Source: Chaetomium olivaceum
Lineage: Eukaryota > Ascomycota > Sordariomycetes > Sordariales > Chaetomiaceae
Direction of reading: 5' to 3'
Assembly: GCA_039881045.1 (NCBI GenBank)
Contig: JAYWVB010000028.1
Location: 310,001-374,000 of the forward strand
DNA: 64,000 nt
Below, in pieces: positions 24,401 through 34,160 of the stretch. Under the pieces are notes generated by a model that did not search any database, was not told where the DNA came from, and saw only the letters and a list, made by a program, of their open reading frames with translations. Made by a program: the position numbers and the translations under genes. Position 1 is the first letter of the stretch; each line of letters starts with the position of its first letter.

Positions 24401-27400
24401 TATTTTCTGGAAGCCTGGAGCAGTTCAAGGACGACCTTTTGAGCGTTACCAACGACGAAATGGAGGCACTTCTTAAAGAGTGCTCTCTACCACCGCTGAG
24501 CGCCGAGAATCGGATGGCCAGCGACGACCTTACCACACAAGAAGAAGATGAGGAGACAATCCTTGACTGTATCGTTGTGGGGGGTAAAGACTCTGATAAG
24601 ATGTCAGAGCATGATGGTTCTGGGGGAGAAGACTCTGATAAGATGTCAGAGCATGATGGTTCTGGGGGAGAAGACTCTGATAAGATGTCAGAGCATGATG
24701 ATTCTGGCGTCGAGGACGAGGAAATGCAGGAAGCGCCGGATCCGGAAGAAGAAGTTCAAGAAAAAGAACTTGATCAGTACTCTTCCGCGATCCTAGATCC
24801 GCTACTAACACCTGGGAACACTCCTCCTCCGCCAACGGCGCTCTTTGCAGCAGCCTTCTCCTCACTCACGCTTGAAGAATATTTCCAAGCTGGTGGGATG
24901 CCCCAAGAAGGGAAGAATCCTGAGATAGGATTGACCTCACTCACGCTTGAAGAATATTTCCAAGCTGGTGGGATGCCCCAAGAAGGGAAGAATCCTGAGA
25001 TAGGATTGACCTCACTCACGCTTGAAGAATATTTCCAAGCTGGTGGGATGCCCCAAGAAGGGAAGAATCCTAAAGCAGGTTTATTCGGCAGCGTTTACGC
25101 GCCAAGTGAAAAATCTACGATAGATGCGAGCAATCGCACTATTAACGCATGGCAAGCGGCGTTCAGCGCAGGGCGTCATGCAGCGAAGATCGCTGTTCTT
25201 GACGGCCAGGCTGTGGATAAGCACACACTGCGCAAGGAGCTTGACTATCGCCGAATCTCGTCAAGAAGGCGTCGGCAGCTGGCTCGCCACGAGGCCGCGA
25301 TGATGACTGCTAAGGAATCTCCCCTTATGGTTCAGACTGCTGCTAACGGAAAATACCACAGAAGAGATCTTCCCCGACCACCAAATGGCTATAAAGAGCT
25401 CAAGAGGCATCCGCTGGCTAAGTGGTTCGTTGAGGGTATGGAAGTCCATATGCAGAGCCATCGCGAGATGAGGTCGTTCGAGAAGTGCCACCGGAGCCTT
25501 GCCAAAAACGCACAAGTCCTCGATTGCATGTGGGTATATACCTACAAATTCGACAAACACGGCTATTTGCTCAAGGTTAAGGCGCGGCTCGTGGTCAGGG
25601 GCGATCAACAAGCTAAGACTACGCTCGAGAATACCTACGCCTCGACCCTCGCCGGCAAGTCGTTCCGCACGTTGATGGCGATAGCGGCTCGTTTCGACCT
25701 TGAGCTGATCCAGTGGGACGTTGTCAACGCCTTTGTGCACGCCAAGCTACCGTACGACGTTTTTATGAAGCTTCCGCCTGGATTTTCGGAGGAAAACATG
25801 GTCTTGAAGCTCAAGAAGGCGTTATATGGGCTTAGAGAGTCGCCCCTGTTGTGGCAGAAGGACTTCACGGCAACCCTACGACTCCAAGGCTTCAATCCAG
25901 TACCCCACGAACCTTGCTGCTGGATTAAGAATGGCGTGATCATCTTCTTCTACGTGGACGATATTGTGGTCGCCTACCGTAAGGAGAATGAGGATGCCGC
26001 CAAAGCAGAGACGGTCGCTCTAAGATCACAGTACTCGCTACAAGGTGGCAGTGAACTACAGTGGTTTCTGGGCGTTGCAGTAATTCGCGATCGATCCAGG
26101 CGGATTATCTGGTTATCGCAAGCCGACTATATCAACAAGATGAACCGATTCGTTGACCCACAGCGCCCACGTCGCCGAAGAAAGATACCGATGACCTCCG
26201 TCGAGCTCCTACCGTTCGAAGGAACCGCGTCGCGCAGCCAGATTACCGAATATCAGCGCACAACCGGTACCATCCTATACGCCGCTGTGATCACACGACC
26301 AGACGTCGCTTTCGCCTGCTCGCGCCTTACCAGATTCAATCTGAATCCTGGCCCTCAGCATCAAGAAGCCGCGAATCGAGTGATCGAGTACCTACTCGGC
26401 ACAGCCAACTTTGCACTCAAGCTCGGGGGTGAGGATGGTATGGCCACGTGGAGTGATGCCTCCTTTGCGGACAACACGATCGATCGAAGAAGCTCGCAAG
26501 GTTACGTCATGAAGCTATTCGGAGGGACGATTGGCTGGCGCGCCAACAAGCAAGATACGGTAACCACGTCAACCACGGAAGCAGAGCTTTTAGCCCTCGC
26601 ACAAGCCACGAAGGAGGCCCTCTTTACGGATCGGTTAGTTAAGGAGATCGGCGTCGAGCTCGACGATGGATCAGTTCAACTCTGGTGCGACAATACGCAG
26701 ACGATCGGCCTTGTAACCAAGGAAGTCGCTACGCTACAAACGAAGTTGCGGCACGTCGATGTCCATAACCACTGGCTTCGAGAAGCAGCCGAAAGAGGCC
26801 AGATCCGAGTCAGATACGTGCCTACTAAGCAGATGGTAGCCGACGGACTCACCAAAGCTCTTCCAGAAGTCGACTTTCTACGATTCAGAGACCAAATCGG
26901 TGTTGTGGATATATCAGACGCTCAAAATGCCAGACGTGAGAACCTAAAGATCTTGAAGGACGAGGATCTAGAGGCACTGGAAGACGAATTCCAAGGAGGA
27001 GAGATCGAAGTTATTCAGTTAACTGCTAGAATGGCAGTCAACTGAGGGGGTGTGTTGGATTCGCCATATGGAACTGTCTTGCGGAAACCAGTGTTGGAAG
27101 TTGTGGCGCTTGAAACACGGAAGCCTGGTTGCCGATGCTTTAGTGTCAGAGGTGTTCCAGAGGCTGAACAAGAAGCTATTAAAAGGAGGCCAGGGCGATG
27201 CCCGCCACTGAGAGAAAAATCAATCAATTCTTTCTCCCCATCTTTCCGTCTGAATGTCGTTTCCAACACCATCGGCTCCTGTAAACTGATTCGTGCACTC
27301 ACCAAAACACAATCATAAAGATCATGGCATTCGTCATGTCCTTAGCCCAAATAGCCCGCCTATCTCCCGTCCCTTCGTCGACCATGCCAAGAATGAGGAA

Positions 27401-27870
27401 GCAGAAGATGCCCACGCCTATCAGGGCAATATCAAAACATATGGCGACTGGGTTGATGGCTCGTTTGCGGTCCAGAAAGAGCAGCGAGACAATCTCATAC
27501 ACATCCGCCAGAATCCCAAACGCGAGCTACGAATATCAGTCAGCGCTTATGGAGTTCCGTTGTTGGGAACTTGGGATATGACTCAACATACCGGGAAGAA
27601 AGATGGCATGAGCACATCTACCCTTGTCGTCGGTTCCGGCTTCCAGTAGCTGTATAGCCACGAAACGAAGGCAGTCGCGCCTAGCTCCAACAACACTGAT
27701 AAAAACCGCCCAACAATCTGTGTCCAGTTGTACGCAACCCCCAGGCGCCCGATCACCCTGACGTGAGGGACACATTTCCTCCTCTCGACATCTTCATCCG
27801 GGATGGGGCCAGCGGGCCTGGCAGCCCAGGGGAAGGCGCTTGGCGCGTTGCCCGTTGATACCTGCGCCAT
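20931..27870 (-). CDS. Four-helix membrane protein, last intron invaded by a copia element
   Basis: Uncharacterised integral membrane protein. Exons on the minus strand: 27870-27592, 27526-27303, 21096-20931 (222 residues). Intron 1 is 65 nt. Intron 2 (27302-21097) is 6,206 bp because it contains the complete retrotransposon; removing the element and one 5-bp target copy leaves a normal 75-nt intron. The join TG|C restores FMIVFCIIHAGFIILAATG, which becomes the fourth helix. Helices: about 63-82, 88-112, 124-145 and 160-185; the soluble C-terminal tail is basic. The topology resembles MARVEL-like four-helix proteins, but I cannot assign a family. The start at 27870 gives a proline-rich cytoplasmic leader; upstream in-frame ATGs exist and are less likely. 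Whether the huge intron is still spliced is untested. Confidence 0.7.
21138..21142. repeat. Target-site duplication CCATC (left)
   Basis: CCATC immediately precedes the left LTR and is repeated immediately after the right LTR. Five bp is the usual copia duplication size. Confidence 0.95.
21143..21358 (+). repeat. Left LTR
   Basis: 216 bp, TG...CA ends, no difference seen from the right copy. A GCTATTAAAAGG word near 21265 could serve as TATA-like promoter element. Confidence 0.97.
21531..22910 (+). CDS. Copia gag (capsid/nucleocapsid)
   Basis: 459 codons from an ATG 172 bp after the LTR. An N-terminal segment with YTKFNKPSDWDEWSEAY is typical of fungal copia gag, then a disordered Arg/Thr/Pro-rich stretch, then a capsid-like helical region (about residues 150-320), a basic region and a single C-x2-C-x4-H-x4-C zinc knuckle (CEVCLQYGHKLDKC, about residues 399-412). 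It ends with TGA at 22908-22910, followed directly by CTAG. The reading frame then remains open into the protease domain, so this stop probably sets the Gag:Gag-Pol ratio rather than ending a separate gene. Confidence 0.9.
   Translation: MPTGSDYEYTKFNKPSDWDEWSEAYEEKAKHAGILDNVHPNRKLRKPWPTEPVVPQFDDFQKKQPRRVARSSDNNDDPPETSGAGTEDVNRNATRRRVAAAARTGTSGRSQTAGRSHTESSNPDDDHTPPTSDHEEDEDSETNTPKATQFSDLTALGQTDWKAAFELYKENKGTYYAKTAARSKFHDWILKSIGPNYRHVTKGKDIPDIYQALKEQWLPFKRTINRDLRSEYSSHLNQIKNFERRLGDWAIRWQNLVSEGIEQNIPQIATPSSWYDDLTDALKEIRDGKTWTLGELATLEEDILEGNFSHNQVAARMQSAIGGKIKDNKKRGRIEAGFPVLHGRDADKPEETGKERRRRRGHQSKDEHQEARQPRDTKENSPSRPPKKIRSNGDRCEVCLQYGHKLDKCYYTYSADEETPDWFEDSKSVVIEDRVAKMLEFDKQLAEKVRKARERRKML
22908..22914 (+). 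promoter_or_regulatory. Predicted stop-codon readthrough site UGA CUA G
   Basis: The gag stop sits in the sequence TTA TGA CTA GCC. UGA followed by CUA is the established efficient readthrough context, used in fungi and animals for C-terminally extended proteins. Downstream codons stay open in the same frame for more than 800 nt and reach the protease motif. Confidence 0.65.
22911..27045 (+). CDS. Copia pol: protease, integrase, reverse transcriptase, RNase H
   Basis: Begins in the gag frame after the UGA. The aspartic protease motif IVDSGTTIHIFNN starts near 23045. Around 23390-23510 the coding signal passes to the +1 frame, where the GAG-pre-integrase motif KLWHGRLGHP (near 23496) and a partial Cys pair precede the integrase core: Asp in AVDFLD, Asp in IECDD and Glu in GGAERSGG, spaced as in D,D-35-E. 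Reverse transcriptase follows (DVVNAFVHAKL, then YVDD at 25951-25962), then RNase H with WSDASFADN, the TEAELLAL Glu and the WCDN Asp. It ends at 27045. The linker between integrase and RT carries two in-frame tandem repeats. The +1 change may be programmed or a one-base lesion; the catalytic parts otherwise look intact. Confidence 0.9.
24583..24708 (+). repeat. 42-bp tandem repeat in pol (three copies)
   Basis: Unit starts recur with GACTCTGATAAG at 24589, 24631 and 24673. Each unit encodes 14 residues (SDKMSEHDGSGGED type), so the frame is kept. Acidic linker between integrase and RT. Confidence 0.9.
24861..25080 (+). repeat. 75-bp tandem repeat in pol (three copies)
   Basis: CTCACTCACGCTTGAAG recurs at 24861, 24936 and 25011, giving three near-identical 25-residue units (SLTLEEYFQAGG...). 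The frame is kept. The near identity suggests recent expansion. Confidence 0.92.
27041..27052 (+). other. Candidate polypurine tract
   Basis: A short ACTGAGGGGGTG stretch directly abuts the right LTR, the expected place for the plus-strand primer. Short and impure, so tentative. Confidence 0.5.
27053..27268 (+). repeat. Right LTR
   Basis: 216 bp, same length and sequence as the left LTR by direct comparison; followed by CCATC at 27269-27273. Confidence 0.97.
27269..27273. repeat. Target-site duplication CCATC (right)
   Basis: Direct copy of the five bases before the left LTR. Confidence 0.95.
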
Positions 27871-28273
27871 TGAGATTATCAACCCCCAGATCCTCGGGTC
27901 GGCGGGAGTAATCCAATTGCTTGCTGAGACGGTGTGCCAACGGAGCTGAGGAATGCTCAAGAAGCCACGAGGGGACTTGACCAACACGCAAGAACGCGCT
28001 ACGTTAAGTGAGGGTTTTCGCGGCCTGTAGCAAACTGGAGAGGACGTTGTCGAGGCTGTGGGGACGCTACGGGTCTTATTTTCAGGCGACAAACCGAAGC
28101 GAATGCGGCTGCGGCACAGCGCTAACCGCTTCAGGGGGGCATTGCTCGCTGTTTGCAGTATCCTCTCATGCTGGACGGCTGCAGGGCAGCTTTTGGGGGC
28201 CTGTTGCTCCGCCACATTCGATGCATCTCCGGCTAGGCAGACCCAAAACGGGTCGGGTGTTTCTTTACCTGAA

Positions 28274-28655
28274 TTAGGTGGAACGGCTCATATATAGGAA
28301 GGATCTGATCCTCTTGGATGTGTCAAAGTCGAACTTCCTGCGAAGTCCATCATTTAGTAGAACGTGTAGGTCAGTCCTCTTATCCCACGGCTCACCGTCG
28401 ACCGATTTCAGCACATAATGAACAGCAAACATTCTAAGCTTGGTAGGGGAGAAGGTCATGACCCACACATACTGAACTCTCTCTGAGTGCCCCGCCAACA
28501 GTCCCTGGATATTGACAGAAGCGGTTTACTAACACCGAGCGCGGAACCAGTTCCTCGTCGGTACTCAGAGCGGCAACTGCTTGCAAAGGGGATCGGAAGG
28601 CGGTTTTCTTCGCGACGCCGTACCCCGTATCACTCGTTGTCAAGTTCAAATCCAA
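28274..28655 (-). CDS. Fragmentary hypothetical coding region
   Basis: A coding-like C-terminal segment (WVMTFSPTKLRMFAVHYVLK, then GEPWDKRTDLHVLLNDGLRR) runs from about 28512 to the stop at 28274. It follows, in another frame, a segment from 28655 (FRSPLQAVAALSTDEELVPR). The two can be linked by a small intron ending in CCAG near 28515 or by a one-base shift. A further coding-like stretch (YFVKATLLESLHELL) lies near 28680-28730 in a third frame. No domain recognised. It may be the remnant of a longer gene or a gene with several indels. Confidence 0.3.
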
Positions 28656-29697
28656 GGTGTCACAGGTGGGGTTTCACAGGAGCTCATGCAAGCTCTCCAG
28701 GAGCGTGGCCTTGACGAAATAATGGCATGCTCTGCGAGACACACCGGGGCCACAACAACAACGGCCAACCAAAACCGTAATGAATTGGCAGAGAATTGGG
28801 GCTCAGCTGGGGCGCTCCCTCTCGAAGCACTGCCGTGCTAGCCGAAATGAGCCCCAGTGTGCTCTCGTTCCACACGCAGATTGGCCATTTGGAAGATAGA
28901 AAGCCTGGCCCCCAACTTGGACTGTATGGAAACATGGCAGACTTCCAGAATTGGCTGGTTCCAGAGACTGAGCCTTCCATGTTTACGGAGTCTCTCATAT
29001 TACCATTTCCCCGCCCCAAGTCAAGTCGGCCGACTTGATTTTGTAAATTTACATCATGCTCGCAATTATTAGGCTTAGCCAGTGACCGTAAGTTCTATCA
29101 CAGGGACAATAGCTAGAAGCTAGAAGAGCAAGACTGGGGGCTGAATAAGGTGATGCTGAATCAGAGCAGGAGAACACGAAACAAGGAAGCAGATTGTAAC
29201 GTACCGTGCCTTTATATTGTCACGGTAGCTAGGTATTCACAGCATTACCTTGATCCCAAGTGTAAATCCCAAATGCTTCAAGCCCACAGAAGCATTGTCA
29301 GTTTTGAACCGCATATTTGTGCAGCTGTCCCTAAAGCCTCTTCTTATGGCATTCGCAAATCGACACCAGCTCAAGCGGAGTCCGAACCTGGGATACGTCT
29401 GCCTGAAAAGTCTGAGCTGGCTGCCTTATTATGACTATCTAGACCCGAAACCTTGATCCGGCATTTTCCAGCTGCAATGAGGATTATCACAAACCCGAGT
29501 CGGATTCTTCCCTCTCCTCTTGCCATTCCCACCACCCAATTCCTCAACCCCACGATTGAAGTTGTTCGTCGTTCCACCGACTCAACACCAAAGTCCTACA
29601 ACTCTTTTCAACCCTCCAACCCAGCTCCAAGTGTCTCAAACCAGACCCATCGATCCAAACCCTTACCTAACAACAAGACCAAAAAGAAACTCACAAA
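28656..29697. other. Spacer
   Basis: Apart from the possible coding fragment near 28680-28730, no gene supported. Promoter side of the gene at 29698, with a pyrimidine-rich leader from about 29500. Confidence 0.35.
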
Positions 29698-30422
29698 ATG
29701 GACCCTCCCGACCAACTCCCCCAAATCGACCTCCCCTCCCCCGTCACCACCATCCTCACCCTCACCAAGTTCCACGCCACCCTCGCCACCCTCCTCCTGG
29801 CGACCACCACCACCGCCGACCGCCACGCGGGCCTGGTCAGCGCCCTCGCCTACGTCCACTTCTGGAGCGCCACCTTAGGTTTCGCCTGGTGGTATGCCGC
29901 CCACTCCTCCGTCCGCGCCCGTGCCTGCCTGCGCGCTGGCTAGAGGCCGGTGTTTCATGTGCTTTGTCTGGGGCTGGTTCTCGCGTTGGTGGGGGATATG
30001 ATGCTGGTGGGGCTGAGGGCGTTGGAGGGGGGTGCGGCTTCGCCTGTTGCTGAGGAGGGTGGTGGTGGGAAGGGGGGTGCGGATGATTATGGCTTTGGCT
30101 GGGGTTTGGATCAGCTGGTGGGCATGGGTAAGTCACTTTTCTATCTGTCTTTTGAGCGGCGTAGTTTGAGAGCTGACTAGTTTGGCTGGCAGTGGCTATG
30201 ATCGTGGTCTGTGGGCCGCTTGGGCTTCTGGTCATCATCCTCTGCCCTGGTATGGGCTGGTATCTGCGCCGTGCAGCCAGGGTTTTGAAGTGGATCTTCC
30301 CGTATACCGCCTCTGCGCTTTGGTTCATTCTGAAGTGGCTCATCCGCAGTCTGCGCGTGGCGTTGGTGTGGTTCTTCTGGGCGGTTGAGATGGCTTTCCG
30401 TATTTTCTGGGGCACGGATTAA
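29698..30422 (+). CDS. Predicted multi-helix membrane protein with an internal TAG
   Basis: ATG in AAAATGG context. Exon 1 29698-30127, intron 30128-30192 (GTAAGT...GGCAG, CTGAC branch), exon 2 30193-30422; 219 codons if read through. A TAG at 29941-29943 interrupts the frame at codon 82, between two hydrophobic segments. The same frame continues at once with PVFHVLCLGLVLALVGDM, so the stop is internal to a once continuous protein. CAG-to-TAG is a single transition. Hydrophobic segments at about 50-76, 86-110 and 145-167 suggest a multispanning membrane protein; the C-terminal ~45 residues are Trp/Arg-rich amphipathic. Family unknown. A truncated 81-residue product or readthrough are alternatives. 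Confidence 0.5.
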
Positions 30423-31703
30423 ACCGGAAGCAGGGCTCGAGGACCACAGCACAGTCAACAAGACTGATACGTGGTGAGAGGACTAGGGAGTATGCGACGG
30501 TCAAATTGGGAGAAGTCCTATCGCCTGTGGGGACTTGTCTTCTGTCTTCAGCCGAGATAAAACTCGTTCTTCCTCTCCTATAGCTCCTCGATACCATCGC
30601 CTGAATGTGTTTCCCTCCGCCACGTAGGGCAAATCAATTTGAGGCGGAAAGCCACTCCAATGCCATCCCTCTCAAATATGCCAGTAGTAACCTTCAGGAA
30701 TCAGGAACAAAGACACCGCAATCCCCCAACCGTGATATGGACACTTGACAAGCTGCTATCCTCTAAGGGGATGTGAACACAAACACGACTTGTGATTTCA
30801 CCATGTTCTTGAGAAGTTCCAATGCAGTCTCATAACTAACCGCATTACCACTATTTTCATGTCACAGTGCCTCGCTGCCAGATATCCCTTTGACTATCAA
30901 CCTGAACCGTCCTTCATTTCTCGTGCACGTACCAGCTGGTGGTCTGGTACTTACCCCTGAGTTCACACGTCCACTCACTCGGGCCAATATCCTGAGTTCT
31001 AGAAACATGTCAAGTTCTGAGAGGCCTTTCACCTTTTTTGTTGTTATTAGAATGTGGTTTTACCTTCACCAACAATGATGTTTGTCCTTTGAGTGCCGCT
31101 TTCCGCCTTTACCTCGCACAATTGCCTCACGTTCTACATGTAACTACGGGTAACTCCAGTGCATCTTTCCCCTCCCAAATCCATCATCATAGTTGGACCA
31201 TTGAACAGCTGAATCGTGCCCTTAAGATTGTTGGGTCAAACCCACACTCCCTCCAGTAGTCTTACAGCAAACCCACGATGCCTTGTAGTGCCAGTCTATC
31301 TTAACGTAGCGTACGCCCACCAGAGATGGTGATTTCTGAGCATCTTCACATTTAAAACTCCCTTTCAACTCTGGAATTTCTGTGGTAACTAGGAACACTC
31401 TTAGGCACAAGCGGGTCCCCCTAATCTGAACGTGGGCCAGACAGATCCACGTAGACACCATGTGGTCTGTGGCATTGTGAGCGATTCACAGCCCCCGGGC
31501 ACTTGAAAGGACCCGCGAGGGGCACTACCCAAGCGGCCAATAACTTGACTCGCATCCTATCCTTATTACCCCTCGTTTTTGGAGTGAAGCAGCCTGTTCT
31601 GTGTAGTGTTTCTTCTGGCAGGGAACCTTCCTGCATCCCGCCGCAGCAATGAATCTTTGTTGACCGAGCCAGGCCTTATTTTCCCCCTCTTTCTCCCCCC
31701 AGC
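30423..31703. other. Spacer
   Basis: No gene supported. May contain the missing 5' exon of the gene fragment starting near 31704. Confidence 0.35.
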
Positions 31704-32257
31704 GCGGTGGACCCTCAGCTCCCATACACCGAAAACACCGACCCGGGCGGTCCCCGGACCTTCCCATCGCAAGCCAGGGCGCTCCAAGGTTTACACCCTG
31801 GTAATGTGGACGACTTTAGGTAAGAGGAATACAATCCACATTCTTCAAATCCTTCCTACCAGAATCTGGTTCGTCCCTCGAGGCCATCTCCTTCACTATG
31901 AAAGTGGTAGTCTAACTTGAAGGGTTCTCAGGTCGGCTTTGCAAGACATTAAGCACGACTTTGATCGAAGTTTTCCCACCATGACAGACCTCAAGGTGGG
32001 TGTTGCATTGCAGACGATGGGCAGGTATGATATTTCTTTGCTACCCATATTTGCCTCAGCAAGAAGTTTGCTGACCCCAAATAGCAGACCTAAGGGCGAG
32101 TCTATGTTATCCCGACTTCCTCCCGAATCAAGATGCCAAGACCAAGATTTCGAACGAGGACATCGATAAGGTGCAAGGGCGACATCACTCGGAAAGAATA
32201 ATGATAAGAGAAGGATACAACGGTGGCCATAAGGAGGATGCGGTGCAATACAGCTAA
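31704..32257 (+). CDS. Hypothetical protein, 5' end unresolved
   Basis: A chain of coding-like exons without a recognisable start: about 31704-31819, 31932-32024 and 32085-32257. Introns of 112 and 60 nt have good GT-AG ends and the second has a CTGAC branch site. Peptide landmarks are LQGLHPGNVDDFR, then DIKHDFDRSFPTMTDLKVGV, then LRASLCYPDFLPNQDAKTKI and GHKEDAVQYS before TAA at 32255-32257. The last exon is one base out of phase with the second, so an indel near 32085 is needed. An acceptor-like CCCCCCAG before 31704 suggests a further upstream exon. Family not recognised. The gene ends almost exactly where the degenerate repeat field begins. Confidence 0.4.
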
Positions 32258-32389
32258 GAGGTGGGAAATACATGAGATTTGGAGTGAAGGTCAATAACTC
32301 GAAACACAAAGGCGAAACGCGAACCACAACGTAAGACAGGAAGGACATGCGACAACTTATCAAGGAGGCCTACAATGTCAAGAGGTGGA

Positions 32390-34160
32390 TACACTGAGAA
32401 TGGAGAAAAAGGGAGAAGACATGCGAGGGCTGGGAGCACATACAAGACGAGGACATGCAATACAAAAAAGGGGACGTATACAGCCACAAGAGCAATACAC
32501 ACAAGAAGGAAACAGACAAGAAGGGGATATACAAGAGCGGGATATATAAAAGCGGGATATATAAGAGCGAGATATATAAGAGAGGGATATACAAGAAGGG
32601 GATATACAAGCAAGAAAAGGGTACGAAAGAACGGAATAAGCATACACAAGAGGGGGTTGATAAGAGAAGGATATACCAAGAAGTCGACAGACACGAGAGA
32701 CCGATACATTCAAGAGACCGACACACATAAGATGCGGATACACACAAAAGACTGATACACAAACGAAGGCGATACGGGCAGAGAGGGGGATATATAACAA
32801 GAGAAGCATACGTAAGCGGGAGGTGGAGAGACGCAATAGGGGGCATATAAAAAAGAGAGGGATATATAGAAGAGGGTGACACACTTAAGATGGCGACACA
32901 CACAAGATTAAGATGGCGACACACACAAGAGGGCGACACAAACAAGAGCGAAGGACATACGGGGAAAAAAGCAAGGACTTACAGGGAGGAGGGAAGCGGG
33001 ATGGAGATATACCGGCGTAAGAGGTATGCTTGGAACGATCTAATTCACGACGCAAATCGAGAGATACCAGAAGGCTAATGTCCGACATCTAGCAAAAGGA
33101 GTGAAGCACAAGAGAAGAGCAAACACATTGGGGAGAACGGACGTATCCGAGGCAGGAGAGGAAATATACAGAAGAGGAGGGGCACACATATCGGGAGGGG
33201 AACAAAATACGTAAGAGGAGGGATAAAACACAAAAGAAAGATATACACAAGAGATGGATATACACAAGAGCAGGATATACACAAGAGCAGGATATACGAG
33301 GAGGAGAGATATACACAAGAGCTACATACAATGGGGTGGCATACGAGGGAAGAGAAGACACGGTGGAAAGCGGGATACATGCAGGAGGAACGACTATACA
33401 AAAAAGAGTTGGACATATACAAAGGGGGGGACACACATGCGGGCTCACATGCGGGAATGATACAGACAACGGTGGGAGATTGCGCACAAGGCATCGACGG
33501 TCTACGATCGCTATACAAGGACTTAGAAGAAGCATATTCAACAGTGCGTTTGAGGAATGCCCGATCGGAGTACACATACAGATGGCTTGGGGATGGGGAG
33601 CAAGAGGAGGATACAAGGCCAAGGTATACATACAAGAGGAGGGCATACATACAAGAGGAGGGCATACATACAAGGGGAGGGCATACATATACACGAACGG
33701 GTCAAGAGGCAGACAGACGAAGACAAGACCGATGTTATCGACAGAGAAGAGACCACTACGTCAAGCGTTCGGAAGCGTTTAACAGGGAAACATCAAAAGG
33801 AGGTGAGTATCTCTGTCAACGGGCCGGCGAAGTGGACGGCTTAGAACTATCTAGAAGTACCGCCCAAAGGACTCAAGCACGCGATAGAGCTATTCTGCGA
33901 CATTTCCAATCGGGAAAGCCAAGGTCCGAAGCCCGCGAGAATACAAATCTGCAAATGTTGACAATTAAGAAGAGCTAAAGTCATACCGCGGAAGCAAGAG
34001 TAAGAGAAGGATATCCCGTAAGGCATGGGAGGGGCGCTACAAAAGGATAAATATACTATTGAAAGAGCTGGATGAAGTGGAATACGACAACACATAATAA
34101 GGGGGGATACATTACAAGGGGACATATTATCAGCGATCAGTACACAAGAGGGGGGTAGTA
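32390..34160. repeat. Degenerate purine-rich repeat field
   Basis: About 1.8 kb built from variants of GGGATATACAAGAG. Local periods are visible: 15 bp at about 32524-32613, 17 bp at about 33250-33325 and 20 bp at about 33630-33690 (GAGGGCATACATACAA). Strong strand asymmetry (plus strand rich in A and G). The long open frames across it on the minus strand (Ser/Cys/Ile/Tyr-rich) are repeat artefacts. Short similar words reappear near 34730-34900. Confidence 0.85.

Larger units (their letters stand above)
21143..27268 (+). mobile_element. Full-length Ty1/copia LTR retrotransposon (6,126 bp)
   Basis: 216-bp LTRs bounded by TGTTGG...CCAACA read identically over their full length, flanked by CCATC duplications, so insertion is recent. 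Internal order is gag (CCHC knuckle), protease, integrase, reverse transcriptase, RNase H; integrase before RT defines the copia superfamily. The leader holds an A29 run (21407-21435). Two translational oddities: gag and pol are separated by a UGA in an otherwise continuous frame, and pol changes frame once between the protease and integrase regions. Catalytic residues of integrase, RT and RNase H are kept. I could not match a tRNA primer site after the left LTR (21359 onward). The element is antisense to the host gene it interrupts. Confidence 0.97.

Noticed and set aside
32370..33694. Long minus-strand frames rich in Ser, Cys, Ile and Tyr
   Set aside because: They follow the period of the degenerate repeat and all frames give similar biased peptides, so they are repeat artefacts, not genes.
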